A stretch of DNA of 64,000 bases, taken from Cohaesibacter haloalkalitolerans (GTDB lineage Bacteria; Pseudomonadota; Alphaproteobacteria; Rhizobiales; Cohaesibacteraceae). This document shows, piece by piece, positions 27,855 through 36,354 of this stretch. Location: NCBI RefSeq assembly GCF_003574655.1, contig NZ_QNUM01000002.1, positions 744,001-808,000 of the forward strand, read 5' to 3'. The notes below the pieces were generated by a model. It saw only the letters and a list, made by a program, of their open reading frames with translations, ran no database searches and was not told the DNA's origin. Numbering within the stretch: the stretch's first letter is position 1; each line of letters begins with the position of its first letter. Position numbers and translations under genes: made by a program.

Positions 27855-29558
27855 CTATTCAGCCCCCACAGTGTCCGCAGATGGCGTTGCGGCTTTGTCT
27901 GCAACACCGGATGTATCGGCGATACCGGCCATCATCAGGCCGAGCTCCTGTTCGCTGGCCCCTGCCGGGCGTTCCCCAACGATGGTGCCGTCGAACATCA
28001 CCAGAATGCGGTCGGACAGGGAGCGGATCTCGTCGAGCTCGACAGAGACCAGCAAAATGGCCTTGCCCGCATCGCGCATCTCGATGAGGCGCTTGTGAAT
28101 GAATTCGATGGCGCCGATGTCCACGCCACGGGTTGGCTGGCCGACGATCAGAATGTCTGGATTGCGCTCCATTTCGCGCGCCAGCACCAGCTTCTGCTGG
28201 TTACCGCCGGAGAAATTGGCAGCCTTCAGGTTCGGATCAGGCGGGCGCACATCGAAATCGACCATGAACTCCTCGGTCTCTTTCAGAATGGCCCCAAGAT
28301 CAAGAAACGTGCCCTGACCATATTTCTTCTGGTCCTGATAGCCTAGGATCATGTTTTCTCTTGCCGGAAACTTGGTCACCAGCCCCGTGCGATGCCGGTC
28401 TTCGGGCACATGGGCCATGCCGCGATGGCGGCGCTCCAGCGCATCGGCCTTGCTCGTCACATCGACCGCCTCGCCGTTGATCCGGACCGTGCCATTGCTG
28501 GCGGTGATCATGCCCGCAACAGCCTCCATCAGTTCGCTCTGGCCATTGCCGGAAACACCGGCGATACCGACAATCTCACCGGCATGCACGGAGAAGGACA
28601 CGTCCTTGACCCGCTTGACGCCGCGCTTGTCGATCACTGTGAGATGCTCGACCGACAGAATCTCGTCACCCGGCTTGCTCTCGGTCTTCTCGACATTGAG
28701 CAGCACATGACGTCCAACCATCATCTCGGCAAGCTGCTCGACCGATGTTTCGGCCGTATGGACGGACCCAACCATTTCGCCGCGGCGCATGACCGACACC
28801 CGGTCGGTGATGGCCATGATCTCGCGCAGCTTGTGGGTGATCAGCAGAATGGTTTTGCCCTGATCCCTGAGTTGCCCCAGAATGCGGAACAGGTGGTCGG
28901 CTTCGGCCGGGGTCAGAACGCCGGTTGGTTCGTCCAGAATGAGGATATCGGCGCCACGATAGAGCGCCTTGAGGATCTCGACCCGCTGCTGCAAGCCAAC
29001 AGGAAGCTCCTCGACAATCGCTTCGGGATCGATCCGGAGGTCATATTCCTCCGCCAGCCGCTTCAGCTCCGAGCGCGCCTTGTCCATGCCCTTGCCGAGC
29101 AAGGCGCCACCCTCGACCCCGAGCACGACATTCTCCAGAACCGAGAAATTCTCTACCAGCATGAAATGCTGATGCACCATGCCGATCCCGATGGCGATGG
29201 CCTTCTGGCTATCGGGGATTTTCTGGCGTTTGCCATTGACGTAGATATCGCCACTGTCGGCCTGATAGAAGCCGTAGAGAATGGACATCAGAGTGGATTT
29301 GCCTGCGCCGTTTTCGCCGATGATCCCGTGGATCGATCCCTTGGCGACCGTCAGGTCAATGTTCCTGTTGGCGAAGACCGGGCCAAACCGCTTTTCGATT
29401 CCGACCAGTCGAATGGCGGGCACATCTGCGGATTGCCCAGTGCCGGAGCCATTCGCTCCTGAGCCATCGCCGCCTCGCGCTGTTGCTTGCTCGTCCAGAT
29501 GCAAAATAAAGTCCCCATTTATCAGCCCCTCCCGCCTATTCCATCCGCCTCGCATCAC
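27855..29558 (-). CDS. Nucleoside-type ABC transporter double ATPase
   Basis: A 567-residue protein with two ABC ATPase halves, as in NupO/YufO and sugar importers. Half 1 has [20 protein letters not shown] and [17 protein letters not shown]; half 2 has [19 protein letters not shown] and signature [19 protein letters not shown]. The second Walker A is degenerate (Gln for Lys), which is normal for this family. The start is uncertain: GTG 29558 is followed by ATG 29555, and a TTG at residue 19 has a GGGGA site. Confidence 0.93.
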   Translation of the reverse strand: MMRGGWNRREGLINGDFILHLDEQATARGGDGSGANGSGTGQSADVPAIRLVGIEKRFGPVFANRNIDLTVAKGSIHGIIGENGAGKSTLMSILYGFYQADSGDIYVNGKRQKIPDSQKAIAIGIGMVHQHFMLVENFSVLENVVLGVEGGALLGKGMDKARSELKRLAEEYDLRIDPEAIVEELPVGLQQRVEILKALYRGADILILDEPTGVLTPAEADHLFRILGQLRDQGKTILLITHKLREIMAITDRVSVMRRGEMVGSVHTAETSVEQLAEMMVGRHVLLNVEKTESKPGDEILSVEHLTVIDKRGVKRVKDVSFSVHAGEIVGIAGVSGNGQSELMEAVAGMITASNGTVRINGEAVDVTSKADALERRHRGMAHVPEDRHRTGLVTKFPARENMILGYQDQKKYGQGTFLDLGAILKETEEFMVDFDVRPPDPNLKAANFSGGNQQKLVLAREMERNPDILIVGQPTRGVDIGAIEFIHKRLIEMRDAGKAILLVSVELDEIRSLSDRILVMFDGTIVGERPAGASEQELGLMMAGIADTSGVADKAATPSADTVGAE

Positions 29559-29714
29559 GCTTCTGATGGCGCGATATCCGGGCGGGGAAACCGGGACCCG
29601 CTGCGCTTTGGGCGCAAACGGTATGGGTGGGCCTGTTCCAACGGACCGTCCACGACAGTCCGGCTGGCCGACATCATCCGGCCCTGCGACCGGACCGGAT
29701 TTCCCGAATATAAA

Positions 29715-29748
29715 ATGTACCCCATCCTGAGAAGGGGACGGGGTACAT
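29715..29748 (-). terminator. Stem-loop between binding-protein and ATPase genes
   Basis: ATGTACCCC (29715-29723) pairs with GGGGTACAT (29740-29748). On the minus strand the stem is followed by TTTTATATT. It lies 20 bases past the binding-protein stop and probably attenuates transcription or protects the 3' end, giving more binding protein than transporter. Confidence 0.7.
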
Positions 29749-29768
29749 CTTGCAATATCTACAACTGC

Positions 29769-30767
29769 TCAGAACGGGCAGCTGTTGTCTGCACGGTAAT
29801 CATGAACAACAATCTTGCCGTCGATGATATCCTTGGAAGCCTGATCGACAGCTGCGCGCATGTCGGCGGTGATCAGGTCCTTGTTGTTTTCGTCGTCAGC
29901 CCAGGCCACGCCGTTTTCAGCAAGGCCAAGAACATAGATGCCCGAAGACCAGTTGTCGGAAGACAGGTCCTTGAAAGCATTGTAAACGGCGGTATCAACA
30001 CGCTTGACCATGGAGGTCAGCACGTTACCCGGATGCAGGCCGTTCTGGTTGGAGTCAACACCGATGCCCAGCTTGCCAGCATCAGCGGCTGCCTGTAGCA
30101 CGCCAGCGCCCGAACCACCGGCTGCGTGATAGATCACGTCTGCGCCACGGTCGATCTGGGATTTGGTCAGCTCGCCACCCTTCACAGGATCGTTCCATGC
30201 AGCACCGGTGGTGCCGATCATGTTTTCATAGATCTCGATGTCCGGATTGGCAGCCTTGGCACCCTGCTTGTAGCCGCAGGCGAAGGCACGGATGAGCGGA
30301 ATGTCCATGCCGCCGACAAAGCCGACCTTGGCGGTCTTGGAAGCCTTGGCAGCCAGCAGGCCAACCAGGAAGGAGCCTTCATGTTCCTTGAAGACGATGG
30401 AGCGCACGTTTGGCAAGTCTACTACCATGTCAACGATCGCAAATTTGGTTTCCGGGAATTCCGGAGCAACCTTCTTGAGGGCTTCAGCCTGAGAGAAACC
30501 GATTGCGACGATCGGATCATAGCCTCTTTCGGCGAAACGGCGCAGGGCCTGTTCACGCTGGGTGTCGTTCTGGATTTCGAAATCACGATAGTCGGTACCA
30601 GTGTCCTTCTTGTAGGCTTCAGCGCCATGGAAAGCAGACTGGTTGAAGGACTGGTCGTTTTTGCCGCCCAGGTCATAAACCACGGCAGGCTTGACTTCAG
30701 CAGCGAGTGCTGGTGCTGCAACCATAATGGTTGCGAGTGCAGCGGCACCGAAAAATTGACGCAACAT
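29769..30767 (-). CDS. BMP family nucleoside-binding protein of ABC importer
   Basis: A 332-residue periplasmic protein with a signal peptide (residues 1-22, ending ALAAE). Its Med/BMP fold is marked by VVYDLGGKNDQSFNQSAFHGAE (read in parts), GSFLVGLLAAKASKTAKVGFVGGMDIP and DVIYHAAGGSGAGVLQAA. BMP proteins such as PnrA and BmpA bind purine nucleosides. It has no lipobox, unlike the Gram-positive relatives. It heads the importer operon and is preceded by clustered operator-like repeats. Confidence 0.93.
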   Translation of the reverse strand: MLRQFFGAAALATIMVAAPALAAEVKPAVVYDLGGKNDQSFNQSAFHGAEAYKKDTGTDYRDFEIQNDTQREQALRRFAERGYDPIVAIGFSQAEALKKVAPEFPETKFAIVDMVVDLPNVRSIVFKEHEGSFLVGLLAAKASKTAKVGFVGGMDIPLIRAFACGYKQGAKAANPDIEIYENMIGTTGAAWNDPVKGGELTKSQIDRGADVIYHAAGGSGAGVLQAAADAGKLGIGVDSNQNGLHPGNVLTSMVKRVDTAVYNAFKDLSSDNWSSGIYVLGLAENGVAWADDENNKDLITADMRAAVDQASKDIIDGKIVVHDYRADNSCPF

Positions 30768-30795
30768 GTCTAACCCCTTTTAATTGGTATGCTGT

Positions 30796-30826
30796 ATCGA
30801 TTGCTTAATCGATCGCTTCAACGATC
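30796..30826. promoter_or_regulatory. Operator-like ATCGAT repeats before the BMP gene
   Basis: ATCGATT-GCTT-AATCGAT (30796-30813) is a perfect inverted repeat. The segment ATCGATTGCTT is also repeated directly as ATCGATCGCTT 12 bases later, and ACGATC follows. It lies 29 bases before the start codon, where a repressor would block transcription. Confidence 0.5.
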
Positions 30827-31143
30827 TGTTGTTCTAACATGCTTTGCCAGGTTCTTATTGGGCGACATGCCCTGGTGACAATTCGATTACAGGTCTCAAA
30901 CTGTCGGCAAGCGCAGACCCCGTGCAACACATTGGCGACAGTCTTGCATGGTCTGGCGCGCTTTGCAGCCAGAATTTTCGCTTTTCACCATCGGCATGAT
31001 GGCTTTTGTTGCAAAAAACCGTTACCGCACGCAAAAACTGTTTCTGCCCTATCTGCCGGAAAGCCACTCCCGATACAAACATGTACGAATCCGAAAAAAT
31101 CCTGATACGAAATTCTGCAAATCAAGTTATTTTTTTCATTTTT

Positions 31144-31160
31144 GTTCGCATATTGCGAAC
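31144..31160. promoter_or_regulatory. Perfect inverted repeat GTTCGCA-TAT-TGCGAAC
   Basis: A 17-base element with seven-base arms, typical of a dimeric regulator site, 377 bases upstream of the BMP gene and 142 bases past hrpB. The cognate regulator is not in the neighbourhood. Confidence 0.45.
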
Positions 31161-31164
31161 GGAT

Positions 31165-31187
31165 CAAATTGCACTGATGTCAATTTG
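31165..31187. promoter_or_regulatory. Perfect inverted repeat CAAATTG-N9-CAATTTG
   Basis: Seven-base arms separated by nine bases, starting four bases after the GTTCGCA repeat. The pair looks like one composite control site, though chance AT-rich pairing is possible. Confidence 0.35.
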
Positions 31188-31301
31188 CGACAAGAGGAAG
31201 TGTTGATAACTTACCGGGCAGCGGCATCGGGGCGACGGGTCCTGCTTCGGCAGTGGCTCGATCCGGCCAGTCAGGAGCCCGTCAGGAGCCCGACAGATGC
31301 G

Positions 31302-33794
31302 TCATTTGCGCGGTTTGGCCCGGCGGGTGGCTTCGGTGTTGATCGGATCTTCGGGCCAGACATGCTTGGGATACTGGCCGCGCATGTCGGCGCGGACATC
31401 CTTCCATGAGCCGCGCCAGAAGCCGGGCAGATCCCGCGTGACCTGAATGGGGCGATGGGCCGGTGAGAGCAGATGCAACAGCAGCGGCAGCTTGCCCCCC
31501 ATGATCGCGGGATGCTGATCGAGCCCGAACAGTTCCTGCACCCGCACCGCCAGAACCGGGCCGTTTTCGGCGGCATAGTCGATGGGAATGCGCGAGCCGG
31601 TGGGCACTTCAAAATGGGTGGGCAGATCGGCTTCCAGTGTTGCCAGCCGGTCATAGGGCACCATTGCCCGAAGCGCTGCGGACAGATCGGCGGCGGAAAT
31701 ATCCGACAGCGCCATCTTGCCCGCAAGGAAAGGGGCAAGCCAGTCTTCCAGACCATCGAGCAGGCCCTGATCGGAGAGATCAGGCCAGCCCTCCTCACGC
31801 TCGGCGGCATAGCAGACGCGACCGCGCCAGCGTTCGATCTCCTTGGTGAAGGGCAACAGACGCAGACCGCCCTTGCGAATAGCCGCAAGCAGAGCGCTGG
31901 CGATGGCTTCGGGTGAGGGTTGTTTCAGTCTCTTCTCGGCCAGCACAATACGCCCCAACAGGGTTTGCAGTCTGGCAGAGACGGTGCCACTGTCGCGGTC
32001 AAAGCTGATCGCTTCCTCCTCGGTGATGAGATCTGCGAAGTCGTCTTCGATGACCTTGCGGGCGATGGGGGCGGCAAGCGTGATACGGGCATTGGCCGCC
32101 GCACCCTGCAGATCGGCCACAACAAGGAACTGCTCTGCATTGAGCGGATCGTCGGGTTGCAGAACTCCGCCCCGGCCAGACGCCAGCAGATAGCGCCCCT
32201 CGGCCCCGCGGCGCATGGCAATCCGGTCCGGATAGGCCAGCGCCAGAATGCGGCCAGCCTCCTCGGGGTTGGGGCGCTCTTCGGAGCGGCTGCCGATCCA
32301 GCGACGGCTGAGGGCCTTGATTTCCTTGGCGCGGGGCAGCTTGCCTGCAATCAGGTCCTGCAACAGGCGACGCATGTCATTGTGGCGCAGTCGCCCGCCC
32401 TCACTCAACAGCGCGGCCATCATGGCGGCAAGGCTCTCGGCACCGAATGCCCGAGCCCGCACCAGCATATGCGCCAGACGCGGCGGCAGTGGCAGTTGCG
32501 CAAGCTCCCTGCCGTGCTCTGTCAAGGCTCCGGCCGGGTCCAGCGCACCAAAGGACTGCAACAGCCGGACCGCCTCGGCCCAACCCGCAGCGGGTGGCTC
32601 ATCAAGCCATTTGAGCCGGGACGGCTCGCTTTCGCCCCATAGCGCGAGATCCAGCACGAGACGGGAAAGATCCGTCTCAAGAATTTCCGGCGGCTCGAAG
32701 GCGGGCAGCGCGGCGGTCTGGCCCTTGTCCCATAGGCGATAGCAGACGCCCGGTTCCGTGCGCCCGGCACGACCCTGACGCTGGTCGGCGCTGGCGCGGG
32801 AGACCCGCACTGTTTCCAGCCGCGAGATGCCAAGGTTCGGTTCGAAACGGGGGCGGCGGACAAGACCTGCATCGATGATGACGCGCACGCCATCGATGGT
32901 CAGCGAGGTTTCGGCGATTGAGGTGGCCAACACGATCTTGCGCTTGCCCTGAGGCGGCGAGGCGATCGCGCGGTCCTGATCCCGGCCCTCCATCGCGCCA
33001 TAGAGCGGGGCAAGAATGATGTCCTTGTCGAGGCTGCTTTTCAGCCGCTGGGCGAGGCGTTCCTCAACCCGATGGATTTCGGCCTGACCGGGCAGGAAGA
33101 CCAGCAGCGAACCCTGATCGTCCCGCAGGGCCTGCATGACCGCATCGGTGACAGCCTCTTCCAGCCGGTCTTGCGGTTTGCGCGGCAGATGACGGGTCTC
33201 GACCGGAAAGGCCCGGCCCATGCTCTCGATGACCGGGGCCCCATCGAGGATAGTGGCGACACGGCCACCATCGAGGGTCGCGGACATGACAATGAGGCGC
33301 AGGTCATCACGCAGGACTGCCTGTGCCTCGAGCACGAAGGCCAGTGACATGTCGGCGTCGAGACTGCGCTCGTGGAATTCATCGAACAGCACCGCCGCAA
33401 TGCCTTCAAGGCTCGGGTCATCGACGATCATCCGGGCAAAGACGCCCTCAGTCACCACCTCGATGACGGTTTCCTTGGAAACGCGGCTTTCCATGCGCAC
33501 TCGATAGCCGACGCGCTTGCCGACCGGCTCGCCGATGAGCTGAGCCATGCGGCGGGCGGCCGCCTTGGCTGCAAGGCGGCGGGGCTCCAGCATAATAATC
33601 CGGCCATTGCCCGCGGCGGTCATGGTTTTGAGCCAGCCCTGATCGAGCAGCGCCAGCGGCACGCAGGTGGTCTTGCCCGCGCCGGGTGGCGCGATCAGAA
33701 CCGCGCGCGTCCCTTTGGCCATGGCGGCCAGCAGGCCCGGCAGCGCCTCGCGGATGGGCAGATCAGGCAAGGATATGGATGTCGTTTCGGTCAT
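31302..33794 (-). CDS. hrpB: ATP-dependent helicase HrpB
   Basis: An 830-residue DEAH-box helicase. In order: Walker A APPGAGKTTCVPLAL (about 35-50), DEFHERSLDAD (DEAH-type box), SATLDGG, helicase C domain with ATSIAETSLTIDGV and QRQGRAGRTEPG, then HA2/OB regions and the C-terminal HrpB-specific domain. HrpB is widespread in proteobacteria; its RNA substrate is not well defined. The ATG at 33794 begins the conserved region; the longer frame to 34202 runs opposite the ATPase gene of the ynj cluster and is not credible. Confidence 0.96.
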   Translation of the reverse strand: MTETTSISLPDLPIREALPGLLAAMAKGTRAVLIAPPGAGKTTCVPLALLDQGWLKTMTAAGNGRIIMLEPRRLAAKAAARRMAQLIGEPVGKRVGYRVRMESRVSKETVIEVVTEGVFARMIVDDPSLEGIAAVLFDEFHERSLDADMSLAFVLEAQAVLRDDLRLIVMSATLDGGRVATILDGAPVIESMGRAFPVETRHLPRKPQDRLEEAVTDAVMQALRDDQGSLLVFLPGQAEIHRVEERLAQRLKSSLDKDIILAPLYGAMEGRDQDRAIASPPQGKRKIVLATSIAETSLTIDGVRVIIDAGLVRRPRFEPNLGISRLETVRVSRASADQRQGRAGRTEPGVCYRLWDKGQTAALPAFEPPEILETDLSRLVLDLALWGESEPSRLKWLDEPPAAGWAEAVRLLQSFGALDPAGALTEHGRELAQLPLPPRLAHMLVRARAFGAESLAAMMAALLSEGGRLRHNDMRRLLQDLIAGKLPRAKEIKALSRRWIGSRSEERPNPEEAGRILALAYPDRIAMRRGAEGRYLLASGRGGVLQPDDPLNAEQFLVVADLQGAAANARITLAAPIARKVIEDDFADLITEEEAISFDRDSGTVSARLQTLLGRIVLAEKRLKQPSPEAIASALLAAIRKGGLRLLPFTKEIERWRGRVCYAAEREEGWPDLSDQGLLDGLEDWLAPFLAGKMALSDISAADLSAALRAMVPYDRLATLEADLPTHFEVPTGSRIPIDYAAENGPVLAVRVQELFGLDQHPAIMGGKLPLLLHLLSPAHRPIQVTRDLPGFWRGSWKDVRADMRGQYPKHVWPEDPINTEATRRAKPRK

Positions 33795-33834
33795 GCCCTG
33801 CCCTAGCGTTTCGGCGCTGCGAAGGCAAGAGCTT

Positions 33835-34563
33835 TCATCCCTGCCCACCCCTCTGTGCAAGGCGAATGATCGGGCCAGCCGCCGCAGTTGCATCCTCTTC
33901 ATCGTGGGTGACAAGCAAAGTCGGCAGACCTTTGGACCGTGCCCGGTCAAAGACATGCTGACGCATCTGAGCCTTGAGGTCCGCGTCCAGCTTGGAGAAG
34001 GGCTCGTCCAGCAGCAGGGCACAGGGTTCGGACAACAGGACGCGGGCGAGCGCCACCCGTGCCTTCTGCCCACCGGACAGAGTTTCCGGGTCGCGGGCTT
34101 CATAGCCGCCAAGATTGATGCTTTCCAGCGCCTCGGCAACCCTTCGGGCCCGCTCTGCCCTGCCCTTGATGCGGCGGGACAGGCCGAAGGCGAGATTGCC
34201 ACCGACCGAGAGATGGGGAAACAGCAACGGATCCTGAAACAGGATGCCGATATGGCGTTGTTCGGCTGGCAGACCTGTCACCTCCTGCCCACCGAGCAGG
34301 ACACGGCCCGTAGCTGCAAAACCCGGTGCCAGAAAGCCGCCGACAAAGGCCAGCAGCGAGGATTTGCCCGAGCCTGACGGCCCCATGACGGTGACGATCT
34401 CTCCGGCCCGGATAGTCAGAGACAAGTCAATGAGGCAGGCATCGTGCAAGCGGATCTGCACCTTCTCAAGGGTCAGGTCGCGCGACGCGGCGTCATATGG
34501 AGTCATATCCTGCATCGGACCATTCTTCCTTTTCATCGGTCTTTCTTCAGATCGTTGTTGCAT
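33835..34563 (-). CDS. ynjD: YnjD-like ABC transporter ATPase
   Basis: A 242-residue ATPase. Walker A is MGPSGSGKSSLLAF, the Q-loop follows at HIGILFQDPLLFPHLSV, the signature is LSGGQKARVALARVLL and Walker B is CALLLDEPFSKLD. It lies 12 bases after the fused permease and belongs to a YnjB-YnjC-YnjD set, whose substrate is not established. A thiamine or ion-type (ThiQ-like) ATPase was the alternative, but the permease and binding protein fit Ynj. GAGGAAGCG precedes the chosen start. Confidence 0.85.
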   Translation of the reverse strand: MQQRSEERPMKRKNGPMQDMTPYDAASRDLTLEKVQIRLHDACLIDLSLTIRAGEIVTVMGPSGSGKSSLLAFVGGFLAPGFAATGRVLLGGQEVTGLPAEQRHIGILFQDPLLFPHLSVGGNLAFGLSRRIKGRAERARRVAEALESINLGGYEARDPETLSGGQKARVALARVLLSEPCALLLDEPFSKLDADLKAQMRQHVFDRARSKGLPTLLVTHDEEDATAAAGPIIRLAQRGGQG

Positions 34564-34575
34564 CGCTTCCTCGCC

Positions 34576-36276
34576 TCATCGGGTGGTCGTCGGGGCCATG
34601 CCACGCCGGTTTCTGAACAGCAGGGCCGGAAGCCCCATGGCGATGAGAAAGGCGCAGAAGGGCAGCAGCATCTGCATCAGGGCATAGATCCCAATCAGCC
34701 GCCGGTTACCCCCGGCACTGAGGGCCACTGCTTCAGTGGTGATGGTTTCCCAACGGCCGCCACCAATCAGCAGCGTTGGCAGATATTGCCCGATCGATAC
34801 CGCAAAGCCAACTGCGGCGGCGGTGAGGATCGGCCTTGTCAGCAACGGCAGGCGCAGACACCAGAAGGTCGTCCACGCAGAATGGCCGAGCGAAGCCGCC
34901 ATCCGGGCATAGCGTGGATCGAGCGCGCGCCATTGGTCGCCAAGCGACAGGAAGACATAGGGCAGCACAAAGACCAGATGCCCCAGCACCATCGCCCAGA
35001 GCGAATAGGCCCCGCCGGAAGACAGGATGATCAGTTGCAGGCCAAACAGGAACGCCACCTGCGGCACGATCAGAGGCAGATAGACAAGCAGTTGCGACCA
35101 GCGCCCGGCCCGCTCCCCAAGGCGGATTTCGGCTTCTAGAACGGACAGGGTTAGGACGAGGCCGATGGCAGTTGCCAGGCCGCCAATCAGAACCGCGTTG
35201 CGAAGCGGCTCGATCAGCATGCCCCCCTGCATCTGCCAGATCTTGAGAGAAAGCGCTGAAGGCAAGGCTTCGGGGAAGCGCCAGAGACCGGCAAACGACC
35301 ACAGGACCAGCCCGGCAAGGCCCCAAAGCATGACCGCGACGACGACCATGTTGAGAAGCGCAGCCAGGCGCCGTAGCCAGTCATCACGCTGGAAGCGAAC
35401 GCCGGACAGCACAAGACAGCCAGTCAACCACCCGGCCAGACGTTCGCCTCCCCACCAAAGAGCCAGTGCAGCCAGTGTGACGACAAGCTGGAGAATGGCC
35501 CCCGCGGACGCCAGAAAGCGCATGGCCAGATCCGGGTCGCTCATCCAGCGGGTCAACTGGACAGCGAGCGGCGGCGGGTTGGTCGGCCCGAGAATGAGCG
35601 CCACATCAACTGCCGACGAAGCATAGGCGATGACCGCGAACACCGGCAGACGGATCTGGCGATAAAGGCGCGGCCAAACTGCATGCAGCCAGCCCATGAC
35701 GGGACCATAGCCAAGGCTGCGGGCAACTTCGGTCATGGTGCGCGGATTGATCTGGGGCAGAGCGGCGAGGCTGACCAGCAGCAGAAAGGGGATTTCCTTG
35801 ATCGTCAGCCCGGCAATCATCGCAAGGCCATAGGGATCATGCGGGAACAGCCAGTCTGGCGGTCGAGACCAGCCCGTGAGCTGTGGCGAGACCATGCGCA
35901 CCAGCCAGCCAGAAGGCGCAAACAGGAAGGCAAGCCCCAACGCCGCCGCCGCATGGGGAATGGACAGAAGCGGCGAAATCAGCCGCTCCATCCAGCGAAA
36001 CAGGCGCGTACCCGACCAGCCTGCGAGCAGCCCGATAACCATCAGAAGGGCCAGCAGCGTCGTCACCAGCCCGCTGGCAAGGCTGAGCAACACAGAGCGG
36101 CCAAGTCCCGGCGTGTCCAGAAGCGCCCGTATCGGAGCAAGGGAAACCTGTTCACCACCCAGCACCGGCAGCCAGCCAAAGGCTGGCAGCAGCGCTCCCG
36201 TCAATCCGGCGATCACCGGACCGACCATCACCATGCCGGCAAGCATCGGAACAAGATGAAGGGGGCGCAGGCGCAT
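34576..36276 (-). CDS. ynjC: YnjC-like fused ABC transporter permease
   Basis: A 566-residue inner-membrane protein with about twelve hydrophobic segments in two binding-protein-dependent permease domains. EAA-like loops occur at EVARSLGYGPVMGWLHAVWP in the first half and RMAASLGHSAWTTFWCLRLP in the second. The fused two-domain layout is that of YnjC and ThiP/FbpB. The ATG at 36276 starts just before the first membrane segment; a GTG at 36306 is less likely. Confidence 0.86.
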   Translation of the reverse strand: MRLRPLHLVPMLAGMVMVGPVIAGLTGALLPAFGWLPVLGGEQVSLAPIRALLDTPGLGRSVLLSLASGLVTTLLALLMVIGLLAGWSGTRLFRWMERLISPLLSIPHAAAALGLAFLFAPSGWLVRMVSPQLTGWSRPPDWLFPHDPYGLAMIAGLTIKEIPFLLLVSLAALPQINPRTMTEVARSLGYGPVMGWLHAVWPRLYRQIRLPVFAVIAYASSAVDVALILGPTNPPPLAVQLTRWMSDPDLAMRFLASAGAILQLVVTLAALALWWGGERLAGWLTGCLVLSGVRFQRDDWLRRLAALLNMVVVAVMLWGLAGLVLWSFAGLWRFPEALPSALSLKIWQMQGGMLIEPLRNAVLIGGLATAIGLVLTLSVLEAEIRLGERAGRWSQLLVYLPLIVPQVAFLFGLQLIILSSGGAYSLWAMVLGHLVFVLPYVFLSLGDQWRALDPRYARMAASLGHSAWTTFWCLRLPLLTRPILTAAAVGFAVSIGQYLPTLLIGGGRWETITTEAVALSAGGNRRLIGIYALMQMLLPFCAFLIAMGLPALLFRNRRGMAPTTTR

Positions 36277-36354
36277 GATAGGGCTTTCGTCTTCAGGAAG
36301 GTTCACGCAAGGCGGGATCGCGTATCTGGACCGATCCTCGCCTTGAGACCCAGC

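Larger units (their letters stand above)
30768..31301. other. Control region upstream of the nucleoside-importer operon
   Basis: About 534 bases between the end of hrpB and the start of the binding-protein gene, both minus strand. It contains the ATCGAT-type repeats at 30796-30826 and two perfect inverted repeats at 31144-31187. No coding frame here has credible composition or a ribosome site. Confidence 0.6.

Noticed and set aside
24896-28087. A plus-strand open frame of over 1000 codons opposite the nucleoside genes
   Set aside because: It is the mirror of GC-rich coding sequence on the other strand. It has no family motif, and the minus-strand genes are clear.
33795-34202. N-terminal extension of hrpB by 136 codons
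   Set aside because: It runs inside the YnjD coding sequence in another frame, and family conservation starts at the ATG 33794.
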